Source of the DNA: Pseudomonas sp. UBA5782
GTDB lineage: Bacteria; Pseudomonadota; Gammaproteobacteria; Pseudomonadales; Pseudomonadaceae
Assembly (NCBI GenBank): GCA_002418465.1
Contig: DIEE01000114.1
Coordinates: 459 to 10,456, forward strand
DNA: 9,998 nt
Direction of reading: 5' to 3'
Below are positions 1 through 6,241 of this stretch, one piece after another. Under the pieces are notes generated by a model. That model had not been told where the DNA came from. It saw only the letters and a list, made by a program, of their open reading frames with translations, and ran no database searches. Made by a program: the position numbers and the translations under genes. How positions within the stretch are numbered: the stretch's first letter is position 1; each line of letters starts with the position of its first letter.

Positions 1-126
1 GACGATGGTCTGATCCAGCGCGCCGAGGAAGATGGCCAGCATCAGCCCGAACATGATCGGACGGATGACGGCAGGGTTGGGTGAAGCGAGCGGAACTGTA
101 CTCAAGGAAGGTATCCAGGCCTGCAT
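1..126 (-). CDS. DHA2-family MFS transporter, N-terminal fragment
   Basis: Only the first ~42 codons are in the window; the gene continues past the left edge. The reverse-strand reading contains MFGLMLAIFLGALDQTIV at positions 54 to 1. This is a first transmembrane helix ending in the ALDQTIV signature typical of 14-helix EmrB/QacA (DHA2) drug:proton antiporters of the inner membrane. The frame is open from an ATG at 124-126, giving a short Pro/Ser-rich leader before the helix. An internal ATG at 52-54 is also possible, and neither has a strong Shine-Dalgarno sequence. It lies 48 bp downstream of the TonB receptor on the same strand, so the two could be co-transcribed. Family assignment rests on this single helix: family likely, substrate unknown. 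Confidence 0.72.
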   Translation of the reverse strand, partial: MQAWIPSLSTVPLASPNPAVIRPIMFGLMLAIFLGALDQTIV

Positions 127-137
127 CGGCCGGAGCC

Positions 138-158
138 GGAGCACCGCGTGGGTGCCCC
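138..158 (-). terminator. Weak intergenic hairpin between receptor and MFS gene
   Basis: GGAGCACC (138-145) and GGTGCCCC (151-158) form an 8-bp stem with one wobble pair and a 5-nt loop, in the 48-bp gap after the receptor stop codon. No T-run follows on the minus strand. It could be a weak or Rho-assisted terminator, an mRNA-stabilising hairpin, or chance in GC-rich DNA. Confidence 0.25.
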
Positions 159-174
159 GGCAGTCAGGCGCCGA

Positions 175-2667
175 TCAGAACTTGTAGTTGAGCGAAGCGG
201 TGAAGGTACGTCCTTCGGACGGCATCACCAGGACCGAATCGAACAGGTTGGCCGAGGTGAAATATTCCTCGTCGAACAGGTTGTTGACGGTAAACAGGGT
301 GCTCCAGTTCTTGTAGTCGTAGCCGACCGAGCCGTTCCATACGGTGTAGGACGGCAGACGGATCTGCTTCTGGTTGTCCGCCCACTGCGCATCCACCCAG
401 GTGAAGCCGAGGCTGGCGTTGAGTTCGCCGATGCCCAGCGGCTGGGTGTAGTTGCCGTACAGGCTGGTCACCCACTCCGGTACGCCACCGCGATCCCATT
501 CGCCGCCGAGGATCGAACCCGAGGCGTCGTAGAAGCGATAGCCGTAGAGGGTCGCCGGATCGACGCCCATCGCTGCGGCGACAGCTGCGGTGTTGAGGAT
601 GGTGTACGGGTTGCCCTTCTCCTTCACGTGGGTCTTGCTCGCCGCGGCGCTCATCGAGAAGTGCTTGTCGATCAGCCAGCGCAGCTCACCCTCGAAGCCC
701 TTGCTGTTGACCAGGATGTCGGTGCCGCTCTGCGCGTCCTGGTAGCTGCGGTCCTGATCGAACGCAGCCAGCGCGGCGTAGACGGTGCCGCTCGGGTTGC
801 TGTACTTGATGCCCGCCTCGCGCAGCTTGGAATCCTGGATCCAGGAACCGTTCTGCACGTTCTCCACCGGAATGCCACCGGCCGAGTTGGTCGCCAGCGA
901 GCTGGATTCGGCATAGGTGAAGTACGGCACGATGCCCCACGGCGTCTTGTACGCCAGGCTGATGTTGAACGAGTCGGCGGTGCCGTCGTCGCTGAACCAG
1001 TCCGGGTTGCCGTCGCCGTCCGCATCGCCGATCAGCGTGCCGGCGGTGGACAGTGCCTTCTCCGAAGCCTTCACGTCGTAGTAGTCGAAGCGGTAGCCGA
1101 GGGTCAGATTCCAGTTGCGCCAGTTCATGTCGGAAACCGCGAAGGCGCCGGTGTTCTTGCTCACCGAGAAGTTCTGCGAGGTGAACGGGCGGCGGTACTG
1201 GCCATTGCCCAGCGACACGTTGCCTTCGTTACCGGAGTCGAAGGTGTCGTTCGGCGTGGCACCGACCGTGATGTCGCGGCGGTCGAAGATCTCGTCGCCG
1301 TAGGCTTCGCGATCCACGCCGTTGTAGTAGCGGTAGTTCACGCCGACCGAGTTGTTGGTGGCCACTTCGCCCAGGGTCACCGGGAAGCTCAGGCTGAGCT
1401 TGTCTTCCCAGACGTAGGAGTCGAACTTGGCGGTGAAGCCGTAGCTGGAATACTTGTAGTGGTCCATGTCCTCGTAGAAGGACTGGTTCTTCAGTTCCCA
1501 GCCGTCGCCCAAGTCGCGGATGAGGTCGAAGTAGGCGGTGCGCAGCGTGGTCTCGCCGCGGTCGGCCTTGGTGGTCATGGTTTCGTTGTGGTCGAGCTTC
1601 TTGGTGCCCGGATTGCTCAGCGAACCGTTGTCCACCGCCGGCAGGCTGCAGCCGCTGTAGCCACCGGAACAGAACACGTCGAGCAGTGCGTTGCCGCTGC
1701 CCGAGGGGAAGCCGACGCCCGGCGCGATGCCATCGCGCACGTCGTCAGGGTAGAGCACCGAACCGCGGCTGTTGAGATCGGACGCGGCGCCGGTGATGTA
1801 GGTGCCGTGGTCGATCAGGTCCTGGGTCACGCGGTTCCAGCCGGCGTTCTGCTCGCGGTCGGCGTCCAGGTACTGGCCGCCGAATTCGGCGCGCAGGTTG
1901 TCGGTCAGGTCGAGGTCGAAGGCCAGTTGGCCGAGCTGCGATTTCGGCTCGACGTAGTCGTAGTAGCTCTTCGAATCCTCCTTCTCGTAGTAGGCATACA
2001 CCCCGCCCTGGCGACCGCCGAGGGTGAACGGCGTGCCGCCTTCGGCGTGAGTGATGTACTTGTCGTAGGAGCCGACGGTCATGCCGACTTCGCCGGTGGG
2101 TTCCTCGATGTACTTCGAGGTGCCGGACTTGGCCGACTTCGGCGTGAAGTTCATGTAGCCGCCGATCTTGCCGGCGCCGAACGCCGGGCTCACCGGGCCG
2201 CGCACGATGTCCACCGAGCTGGCCGCGCGGATCGGCGTGGTGTAGTTGCCGGAGTTCTGCACGCGCTTCATGCCGCGGAAGTAGTTGTCGGCCTCCTCGC
2301 CACGCAGCGAAACCGAACCGGCGACGCCGAAGAACGAGCCGGTGTAGGCGCCGGGGGTCATTCGCACCAGGTCGTTGACGTCGCGCAGGCCGTAGTTCTG
2401 GATCAGCTCGGAAGACACTTCGGTCACCGATCGCGGGGTTTCCACCAGCGGCTTGCCTACGCCGAACACGCTGGAACCGGTGTTGCCGGTGCTGGGCATG
2501 ATGCCGAGGTTGTCCTCGACGCTTTCCTCGACGGTGTAGTCGTCCAGCTTGACGGTGTCGTCGCTGGCGGGGGCGCTTTCCTGGGCGAAGGCACCGGCGC
2601 AGAGGAACGGCAGCGCCAGGGCTACCGCATAACTAAGTCGCTTATAACGGGGGGTGAAATCGCTCAT
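175..2667 (-). CDS. TonB-dependent outer-membrane receptor (complete, paralog 1)
   Basis: This is an 830-residue TonB-dependent receptor, an outer-membrane gated β-barrel that imports a ligand using TonB-ExbBD energy. A signal peptide with a hydrophobic core (residues ~12-27) ends in AFA before QES, so cleavage is predicted after residue 28. A TonB-box-like stretch (VKLDDYTVEES, 39-49) follows. The plug domain spans ~75-178 and includes ETPRSVTEV, LRG and VDIVRGPVSPAFGAGKIGG. The rest is barrel, ending in the aromatic-terminated strand expected for BAM recognition (last residues LNYKF). Two cysteines (C333, C340) sit in what is probably an extracellular loop. An Asp-rich DADGDGNPD stretch (548-556) looks like a calcium loop. 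The start is supported by AGGAG six bases upstream of ATG. It is a paralog of the receptor at 8602-9998. The ligand is unknown: the plug resembles siderophore-type receptors, but the paralog sits beside a tannase-family gene, so phenolic esters are possible. Confidence 0.93.
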   Translation of the reverse strand: MSDFTPRYKRLSYAVALALPFLCAGAFAQESAPASDDTVKLDDYTVEESVEDNLGIMPSTGNTGSSVFGVGKPLVETPRSVTEVSSELIQNYGLRDVNDLVRMTPGAYTGSFFGVAGSVSLRGEEADNYFRGMKRVQNSGNYTTPIRAASSVDIVRGPVSPAFGAGKIGGYMNFTPKSAKSGTSKYIEEPTGEVGMTVGSYDKYITHAEGGTPFTLGGRQGGVYAYYEKEDSKSYYDYVEPKSQLGQLAFDLDLTDNLRAEFGGQYLDADREQNAGWNRVTQDLIDHGTYITGAASDLNSRGSVLYPDDVRDGIAPGVGFPSGSGNALLDVFCSGGYSGCSLPAVDNGSLSNPGTKKLDHNETMTTKADRGETTLRTAYFDLIRDLGDGWELKNQSFYEDMDHYKYSSYGFTAKFDSYVWEDKLSLSFPVTLGEVATNNSVGVNYRYYNGVDREAYGDEIFDRRDITVGATPNDTFDSGNEGNVSLGNGQYRRPFTSQNFSVSKNTGAFAVSDMNWRNWNLTLGYRFDYYDVKASEKALSTAGTLIGDADGDGNPDWFSDDGTADSFNISLAYKTPWGIVPYFTYAESSSLATNSAGGIPVENVQNGSWIQDSKLREAGIKYSNPSGTVYAALAAFDQDRSYQDAQSGTDILVNSKGFEGELRWLIDKHFSMSAAASKTHVKEKGNPYTILNTAAVAAAMGVDPATLYGYRFYDASGSILGGEWDRGGVPEWVTSLYGNYTQPLGIGELNASLGFTWVDAQWADNQKQIRLPSYTVWNGSVGYDYKNWSTLFTVNNLFDEEYFTSANLFDSVLVMPSEGRTFTASLNYKF

Positions 2668-2760
2668 ACAAGGCTCCTGTATATTTATATGAATTCATTT
2701 CTTATACATGCGCCCTGTTCAGTCGAATTCACTGACTGCCAAGTTGGTAATTGCACTTGG
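2668..2760 (-). promoter_or_regulatory. Upstream region of the first TonB receptor
   Basis: The DNA just upstream of the receptor is AT-rich compared with its surroundings. Read on the minus strand it offers -10-like hexamers TATAAG (2701-2706) and TATAAA (2684-2689), but no good -35 at 16-18 bp. The Shine-Dalgarno AGGAG lies at 2674-2678. No Fur-box-like 19-bp palindrome is visible, which argues weakly against plain iron regulation. This is a plausible promoter region without a defined start site. From 2760 to 2935 I see only short imperfect hairpins and nothing I can name. Confidence 0.3.
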
Positions 2761-2940
2761 TTACATCGCTGCAAGGCTGATCACGATATGTTCGCCGCAT
2801 CCAGGCGGCGCCTTCGTTTGAGGCAAACCTAAAGGGCTTGGGGGTATTCGTAAATATCAATAAATCAGCGGTACGCCGCGAAAAATTCGCCGGTGTCGTA
2901 CGCGAATGAAACGAGGCCGTTACAGGGCGTGAAAGGCGAT

Positions 2941-2973
2941 TAATTAGTTGCGCGGGGACTAATAATTAGTTGC
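2941..2973. promoter_or_regulatory. Operator-like cluster of ATTAGT/ACTAAT half-sites
   Basis: TAATTAGTTGC occurs twice (2941-2951 and 2963-2973), exactly 22 bp apart, about two helical turns. Between them ACTAAT (2958-2963) makes an inverted pair with ATTAGT on each side: ATTAGT 2943-2948, and a perfect ACTAAT-A-ATTAGT palindrome at 2958-2970. This arrangement is typical of dimeric regulators; the half-site composition recalls MarR-family operators (inference). It is ~275 bp from the receptor start and directly beside the repeat block, so which promoter it controls is unclear. Confidence 0.4.
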
Positions 2974-3026
2974 CCAGAGGCGCAAGTTCCTGATCGATCA
3001 TGGGTGCCAACAGGAAATAGGTTGAA

Positions 3027-3078
3027 GGGGCAGACGTGTTCGCCTGGCAAGGCCCAGCCGGGCGGACGTGCTAGCCCC
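3027..3078. repeat. REP-like palindromic element
   Basis: Nested dyads are visible: outer GGGGC (3027-3031) with GCCCC (3074-3078), and inner CGCCTGGC (3041-3048) with GCCGGGCG (3057-3064), separated by matched 9-base internal loops each containing GACGTG. On the minus strand it starts near TGTAGGGGC, resembling the dispersed GC-rich REP palindromes of pseudomonads and xanthomonads. No gene overlaps it. It sits 8 bp left of the large inverted repeat and may belong to the same repeat cluster. Confidence 0.4.
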
Positions 3079-3227
3079 TACAAAAGGTTCTTCGCATTTC
3101 ATGGGGACAGGGTTGCTTGACACTGGACTGGCAAGTTTGGGTGATGCTGGCATCTGGTCTGGGCTTGCACCTTGGTGATCAGGGCGATTATCGAGCGTGC
3201 TGACACTCCTGGTTTCGGCCCCCGGCC

Positions 3228-3280
3228 GAGTCACTTTCTCTTTGCTCGCGCGAAAGAGAAAGTAACCCAAGAGAAAACGC
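3228..3280 (+). repeat. Repeat unit copy A with 11-bp hairpin
   Basis: The unit begins GAGTCACTTTCTC. It contains ACTTTCTCTTT (3233-3243), a 9-nt loop, and the perfect complement AAAGAGAAAGT (3253-3263), then AACCCAAGAGAAAACGC. It is the best-preserved of three related copies and has no start codon or reading frame of its own. Confidence 0.55.
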
Positions 3281-3345
3281 GCCCGACATCCGGCCCCGGC
3301 TGCGCCGGGGTTCCCTCGCTCCGGTGCCGCTCCGGGGGCCGTCAC

Positions 3346-3367
3346 GAAGGGACGTCCCTGTCCCTTC
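3346..3367. repeat. Hairpin within left arm
   Basis: GAAGGGAC (3346-3353) and GTCCCTTC (3360-3367) form a perfect 8-bp stem around a 6-nt loop; flanking C and G extend it to 9 bp. It lies in the left arm of the large inverted repeat and has no T-run on either side, so it is a structural palindrome rather than a terminator. Confidence 0.45.
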
Positions 3368-3604
3368 GCTCCTCGCTCGGCATCCATGCCTCGCGTCCCC
3401 CTGCGCGACACCTCCACTCGGCCTCCTGACGGGACCGGAATCCGAGTCGCCTGGAAGTTCGTTGATGTTTACTTTGGCTTGGCTTGGTTTTTTTCTTTCT
3501 GCACCAGCTGTCAGGCGACACCCAGCGTCCCTTCAGGAGGGTGAGCGGAATCGTTGCGCAGAGGAGCGAGCCGCAGGGATGCGGCGAGAGGACTGGGCGT
3601 CCCC

Positions 3605-3634
3605 TCGTAAAGGGCCATGGATGGCCCTTTACGA
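3605..3634. repeat. Near-perfect 30-bp palindrome in right arm
   Basis: TCGTAAAGGGCCAT (3605-3618) and ATGGCCCTTTACGA (3621-3634) are perfect complements separated by only GG, giving a 14-bp arm, the tightest palindrome in the repeat block. With so short a spacer it can extrude as a cruciform or form a hairpin on either strand. It has no matching palindrome at the mirror position of the left arm. Confidence 0.55.
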
Positions 3635-3756
3635 CGACCCTCGGAGCGGCGATGGAGCGAAACGGAGCGTAGCGGAGTAACAGCCGCAGGCTGACCCGAA
3701 GGGCGAGCGAAGCGAGTAACGAACCCCGGCGTAGCTGGGGCCGTATGCAGGGGCAA

Positions 3757-3796
3757 GCGTTTTTGCTTACTTTTTCGCGACTGAAAACAGTGAGTC
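3757..3796 (-). repeat. Repeat unit copy B (degenerate, inverted)
   Basis: Read on the minus strand it follows copy A: GACTCACTG, then TCGCGAAAAAGTAAGC and AAAAACGC. The internal hairpin is mostly lost. It is the mirror-image partner of copy A inside the large inverted repeat. Confidence 0.45.
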
Positions 3797-3924
3797 GCCC
3801 AGCAGAACGAAACCAATCTATCAGGCAACTCAGGCACTCAATGAAAGCAAAGCTTTCACTCGACACACTGACTTGCCAGTCCGGTGTCAATCCTTGCCTC
3901 CCCATGAAAGCGCGAAGAACCCAC

Positions 3925-3954
3925 AAAAAGCGGACGCGTTGACTGAGGCGTCCG
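3925..3954 (-). terminator. Rho-independent terminator for the integrase gene
   Basis: On the minus strand, CGGACGC (3954-3948) and GCGTCCG (3937-3931) form a perfect 7-bp GC-rich stem with a 10-nt loop, followed by C and five T residues (3929-3925). This is the standard layout of an intrinsic terminator. It lies ~100 bp downstream of the integrase stop codon and immediately outside the right end of the large inverted repeat, so it should keep integrase transcription from running through that repeat. Confidence 0.6.
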
Positions 3955-3966
3955 TTGCGTTGAGCG

Positions 3967-4003
3967 GACTCCTTTTGGCATCGCCCCAAAGTAGCCAAAG
4001 AGG
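3967..4003 (+). repeat. Repeat unit copy C (degenerate)
   Basis: GACTCCTTTTGGCATCGC followed by CCCAAAGTAGCCAAAGAGG follows the same plan as copy A (GAGTCACTTTC, loop, AAAGTAACCCAAGAGAA) in the plus orientation, but with several substitutions. It lies between the integrase stop codon and the terminator. It marks the integrase end of the repeat-rich block. Confidence 0.35.
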
Positions 4004-4055
4004 TGCCCGAATTCCTGTTCAACCGGCTCTGTCAATCATCGGCCGGGCACTGCCT

Positions 4056-5021
4056 TCAGGCGCGGTCCAATGGGCTGATCACGCCCAGGCCACCCCGGTT
4101 AAGCACATGGGTATAGATCTGCGTGGTCTTCACATCTGCGTGGCCCAGCAGCTCCTGCACCGTGCGGATGTCCTGACAGCACTCCAGCAAATGCGTGGCA
4201 AACGAGTGGCGTAGCCTGTGCGGAGTCGCCAGCTTCGCGATGCCCGTCGCGCGCACGGCCGCCTTGAAAGCACGCTGCAAGCGCTTCTCATCGACAGGGT
4301 GACGCCGCCGCTTGCCACTGCGTGGATCGGTCGACAAGGATTGCGCCGGAAACACGTACTGCCTCGCCCACTCCCACGGTGCCTTGGGATACTTGCGCTC
4401 CAACGCCTGCGGCAGATACACATCGCCGCGCTCGGCCAGCAACTCCGAATTGTGTACGGCCTTCACCGCAAGCAAGTGCTTGCGCAACGGCTCACGCAGC
4501 CGTTGCGGCAATACCGTGACGCGGTCCTTCATGCCCTTGCCGTCGCGCACCACAATTTGCTGCGCCGCAAAATCCACATCCTTTACCCGTAATCGCATCA
4601 CCTCCATCAAACCCATGCCCGAGCCATACAGCAGGCTGGCGATCAACCACAACTCACCCTCAAGCTGCGCCAGCACCGCCTGCACCTCCTCGACAGTCAA
4701 TACCACCGGCAAGCGCACCGGCTTCTTGGCACGCACCACCTCACCCAGCCAGGGCAACTCCACCTTGAGCACTTGCTTATAGAGAAACAGCAACGCGGCC
4801 TGTGCCTGATTCTGCGTGGATGCCGATACATACCGACGCACCGCCAGATCAGACAAAAACGCCTCCACCTCCACCGCGCCCATTTCGGCGGGGTGGCGAT
4901 AGGCGTGAAATCGAATAAATCGACGAACCCACTCGCAATAGACTCGCTCAGTGCGAATCGAGTAATGTTTCAAACGAATCTGCTCGCGAACTTGATCGAG
5001 CAACCGGGGCTTTCCATCCAT
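4056..5021 (-). CDS. intI: Integron integrase (IntI) with the box I catalytic Arg replaced by Gly
   Basis: This is a 321-residue tyrosine recombinase of the integron family, which inserts and excises cassettes at attI and attC. Over its whole length it tracks IntI1 (LDQVRE, RHPAEMGAVEVEAFLS, RLPVVLT). It carries the integron-only insertion ALERKYPKAPWEWARQYVFP (206-225), which separates IntI from XerC/D. Active-site residues present are K165 (GKGMKDR), H268 and R271 (PHRLRHSFATHLL), H294 (LLGH) and the nucleophile Y303 (QIYTHV). Box I reads LYGSGMGLME where the family has G-M/L-R, so residue 137 (codon 4611-4613, GGT) is Gly instead of the catalytic Arg. CGT to GGT is one substitution. The helix after box II also reads CCQDIRT rather than the usual xGYDIRT. 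AAGGGAG (5037-5031) lies 9 nt before the chosen ATG. The gene is divergent from the cassettes, as in all integrons. It is intact in frame but probably impaired or inactive. Confidence 0.93.
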   Translation of the reverse strand: MDGKPRLLDQVREQIRLKHYSIRTERVYCEWVRRFIRFHAYRHPAEMGAVEVEAFLSDLAVRRYVSASTQNQAQAALLFLYKQVLKVELPWLGEVVRAKKPVRLPVVLTVEEVQAVLAQLEGELWLIASLLYGSGMGLMEVMRLRVKDVDFAAQQIVVRDGKGMKDRVTVLPQRLREPLRKHLLAVKAVHNSELLAERGDVYLPQALERKYPKAPWEWARQYVFPAQSLSTDPRSGKRRRHPVDEKRLQRAFKAAVRATGIAKLATPHRLRHSFATHLLECCQDIRTVQELLGHADVKTTQIYTHVLNRGGLGVISPLDRA

Positions 5022-5037
5022 GGTGCATAACTCCCTT

Positions 5038-5159
5038 ATACGGTCATCCAGACCGCTACACCTCCCAGCCTAGACAGGGACAGCAAAGAGAACAGGAACG
5101 TTATCCACCAAGACTATGAAAGCGTTACGGCACCAATTGGTGTCTATTTATAGTTAGGC
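5038..5159 (+). other. attI region and first cassette junction
   Basis: The region between the integrase ribosome-binding site and the first cassette is where attI and the cassette promoter Pc normally lie. The crossover point is GTTAGGC (5153-5159), matching GTTRRRY, with exchange expected between 5153 and 5154. A perfect 12-bp palindrome CACCAATTGGTG lies at 5131-5142, and GTTACGG at 5124-5130 could be an accessory integrase-binding site. No LexA-type box is visible. A TATAGT hexamer (5149-5154) could be a -10 element with a poor -35 (TTACGG, 5125-5130). I do not claim a defined Pc. Confidence 0.65.
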
Positions 5160-5764
5160 CTCAACAATGGAATCAGCAGTGCAGATGATTGATTTCCATA
5201 AGCTCATTGAAGACGCCAGTGCTGCAGGCCAAGACGTATGGGCAGCTGGCCCAGCCTCAGTGACTCATATAGAGGCTCTTGAAGCGGCACTTAACATCCA
5301 GCTTCCAGCGGCCTATCGTAAATTCCTTCAAGAAGTCGGAGCACTCTCCATCAATGACAGCCTAGTGGCTGGAATCATTGATGGCTCACCGCTCTTGATG
5401 GAGGGTAGCTCACTGTATGGGGAGACATTGCACAGCCGGGACGAGCAGCAACTTCCTGCAGACCTTTTCGTTCTTCAACCTGATGAAAACGCTCCATACT
5501 GCTTTAGCGCATCAACGGATGGTGTGTTGTGCTACCAGGTCAATACAAAGAGTGCAAAACAGATTGCCTCGTCTTTTGAAGAGTGGTTGAGACTGTTTGT
5601 GTTCGTGTGATTGGGCTGAAGGGGGAGTTCTTGAACTTGCTTCAAAATATCTACGGAATGCTTTCAAACACCAAGTGCAATACCGCTCCTTCGCGGTGCG
5701 GCCTAACTGGTTGTTCAACAGGACGTCTGCCAGCTTCGCCGGCAGCCGCCTGTTAACGCGGGCG
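5154..5764 (+). mobile_element. Gene cassette 1 (SUKH-like)
   Basis: This is a 611-bp cassette. It begins TTAGGC at the attI junction and ends at the G of GTTAGCC in its attC. In circular form its R' would be G plus TTAGGC, the exact complement of its R'' box GCCTAAC (5701-5707), which proves the two ends belong together. It holds one gene plus an unusually long 3' stretch (5611-5700) containing a small hairpin, ACCGC/GCGGT (5682-5697). Its base composition is AT-richer than the chromosomal genes on either side. Confidence 0.88.
5167..5610 (+). CDS. SMI1/KNR4 (SUKH) family protein, candidate immunity protein
   Basis: This 147-residue soluble protein has no signal peptide. Residues ~31-55 (VTHIEALEAALNIQLPAAYR followed by KFLQEVGAL) match the N-terminal signature of the SMI1/KNR4 or SUKH-1 fold: a helix ending in LPxxYxxFL and a Gly-containing turn. 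Later strands contain YCFSASTDGVLCYQV, and the C-terminal helix SSFEEWLRLFVFV is also typical of the fold. SUKH proteins are best known as immunity proteins against nuclease and other polymorphic toxins; many occur as orphans without the toxin, as here. ATG 5167 lies 13 bp after the recombination point with no clear Shine-Dalgarno. An alternative start is ATG 5185 (MIDFHKL), which would trim a non-conserved leader. It presumably relies on the integron promoter. Fold fairly certain, partner toxin unknown. Confidence 0.8.
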   Translation: MESAVQMIDFHKLIEDASAAGQDVWAAGPASVTHIEALEAALNIQLPAAYRKFLQEVGALSINDSLVAGIIDGSPLLMEGSSLYGETLHSRDEQQLPADLFVLQPDENAPYCFSASTDGVLCYQVNTKSAKQIASSFEEWLRLFVFV

Positions 5765-5770
5765 TTAGCC
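5701..5770 (+). repeat. attC1 recombination site
   Basis: This 70-bp attC has R'' GCCTAAC (5701-5707) and R' GTTAGCC (5764-5770). L'' GTT-C-AACAGG (5713-5722) pairs with L' CCTGTTAAC (5749-5757), leaving C5716 as the extrahelical base that directs strand choice. The variable terminal stem is CTGCC/GGCAG (5727-5731, 5741-5745). This is the best-preserved of the three attC sites. Confidence 0.88.
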
Positions 5771-6241
5771 TACAGAGGCAAGAGATGTTCGCCATACACT
5801 CTTCAGAATCTGGCAACAAACTTAGCTTTGATGACGTACAAGGTGATTATTTTACTATCTGCTTCACGTCTTCCGAGCCAAGTATAAAACGCGAAGTCTG
5901 GGCCTATACCGACGCGTATGGTTTAGCTAACTTATTTGAACACCTTGCAAGCCATGAGCTACCGTGGTCATCCTCAGAAAAATGGGAGTCCATTGAGGGT
6001 GGATTTTCATTGGTGGCAACCTGCAATTCCCGCGGTATTGTCAATCTCAAGGTTAAACTTTCAACACTTGGAAATGCTGAGCCATGGATTTTCGAGGGAA
6101 ATATTTGTATGGAAATCGGACAGCTTCCAGCCATCGCAAAATCTGCACGGCAATTTTTCGGTGTGTCTGTCGGCTAACAATGCGCTCAAAGCGCTCACTT
6201 CGTTCGCTGGGACCGGCTACGCCGGCCCCTTAGCTTAATCG
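5765..6241 (+). mobile_element. Gene cassette 2 (DUF6228-like)
   Basis: This is a compact 477-bp cassette starting TTAGCC and ending at the G of GTTAGGC. G plus TTAGCC is the exact complement of its own R'' GGCTAAC (6172-6178), confirming the borders. The single gene fills it almost completely, and its stop codon lies inside the R'' box. Confidence 0.88.
5785..6177 (+). CDS. Small cassette protein, DUF6228-like, function unknown
   Basis: This 130-residue soluble protein has no signal or membrane segment. The central stretch (residues ~61-91: WSSSEKWESIEGGFSLVAT, then a GIVNLKVKL strand) and the C-terminal MEIGQLPAIAKSARQFF resemble the DUF6228 family as I remember it: W..KxWxSLEG..L.AT, then a strand-rich part, then EAGQLxxIA..FF. 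This is recall, not a search. The layout of alternating strands and one C-terminal helix suits a small α/β protein. AGAGG lies 6 bp before ATG 5785, a reasonable ribosome-binding site inside the cassette. The TAA stop (6175-6177) is supplied by the attC R'' box. A role as immunity-type protein is possible from the neighbouring SUKH cassette, but nothing in the sequence proves it. Confidence 0.75.
   Translation: MFAIHSSESGNKLSFDDVQGDYFTICFTSSEPSIKREVWAYTDAYGLANLFEHLASHELPWSSSEKWESIEGGFSLVATCNSRGIVNLKVKLSTLGNAEPWIFEGNICMEIGQLPAIAKSARQFFGVSVG

Larger units (their letters stand above)
3086..3921. repeat. Large imperfect inverted repeat (~840 bp), no gene inside
   Basis: The two ends are 51-bp inverted copies (3086-3136 and 3871-3921), identical at roughly four of five positions and sharing GGTTCTTCGC, TTTCATGGGGA, TTGACAC and GGACTGGCAAGT. 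Moving inward, further blocks match in inverted order: an AAGTAA..AAACGC block (3260-3280 versus 3757-3779) and a 23-bp block with two mismatches (3291-3313 versus 3721-3743, core GCCGGGGTTC). All pairs share a centre near 3503-3520. The middle holds no obvious tandem repeat. Every frame here is low-complexity Arg/Pro/Ser-rich reading with no domain. I read the whole as non-coding repeat DNA of a kind that recurs in xanthomonad genomes and is often mis-annotated as small hypothetical proteins (recollection, not searched). Confidence 0.6.

Noticed and set aside
148..2832. 894-residue open frame on the plus strand
   Set aside because: It is antisense to the complete TonB receptor; composition (Val/Ala/Gly/His/Arg-rich) is typical of shadow frames in GC-rich DNA, with no domain and no ribosome-binding site.
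3086..3921. Insertion sequence or CRISPR array
   Set aside because: There is no transposase in any frame, no evident target duplication at the ends, and no regularly spaced short direct repeats with unique spacers.
3342..4022. 226-residue minus-strand frame, with shorter frames at 2998-3417, 3172-3429 and 3324-3680
   Set aside because: They cross the inverted-repeat arms, hairpins and the terminator, and read as Arg/Ser/Pro-rich sequence on both strands. This is repeat DNA, not protein.
5597..5887. 96-residue plus frame spanning attC1
   Set aside because: It begins inside the end of the SUKH gene, runs through the attC and overlaps the real cassette 2 gene; no ribosome-binding site.
5936..6238. 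100-residue plus frame overlapping cassette 2
   Set aside because: It is in another frame of the DUF6228-like gene and reads through attC2, whereas the accepted gene stops in the R'' box as expected.
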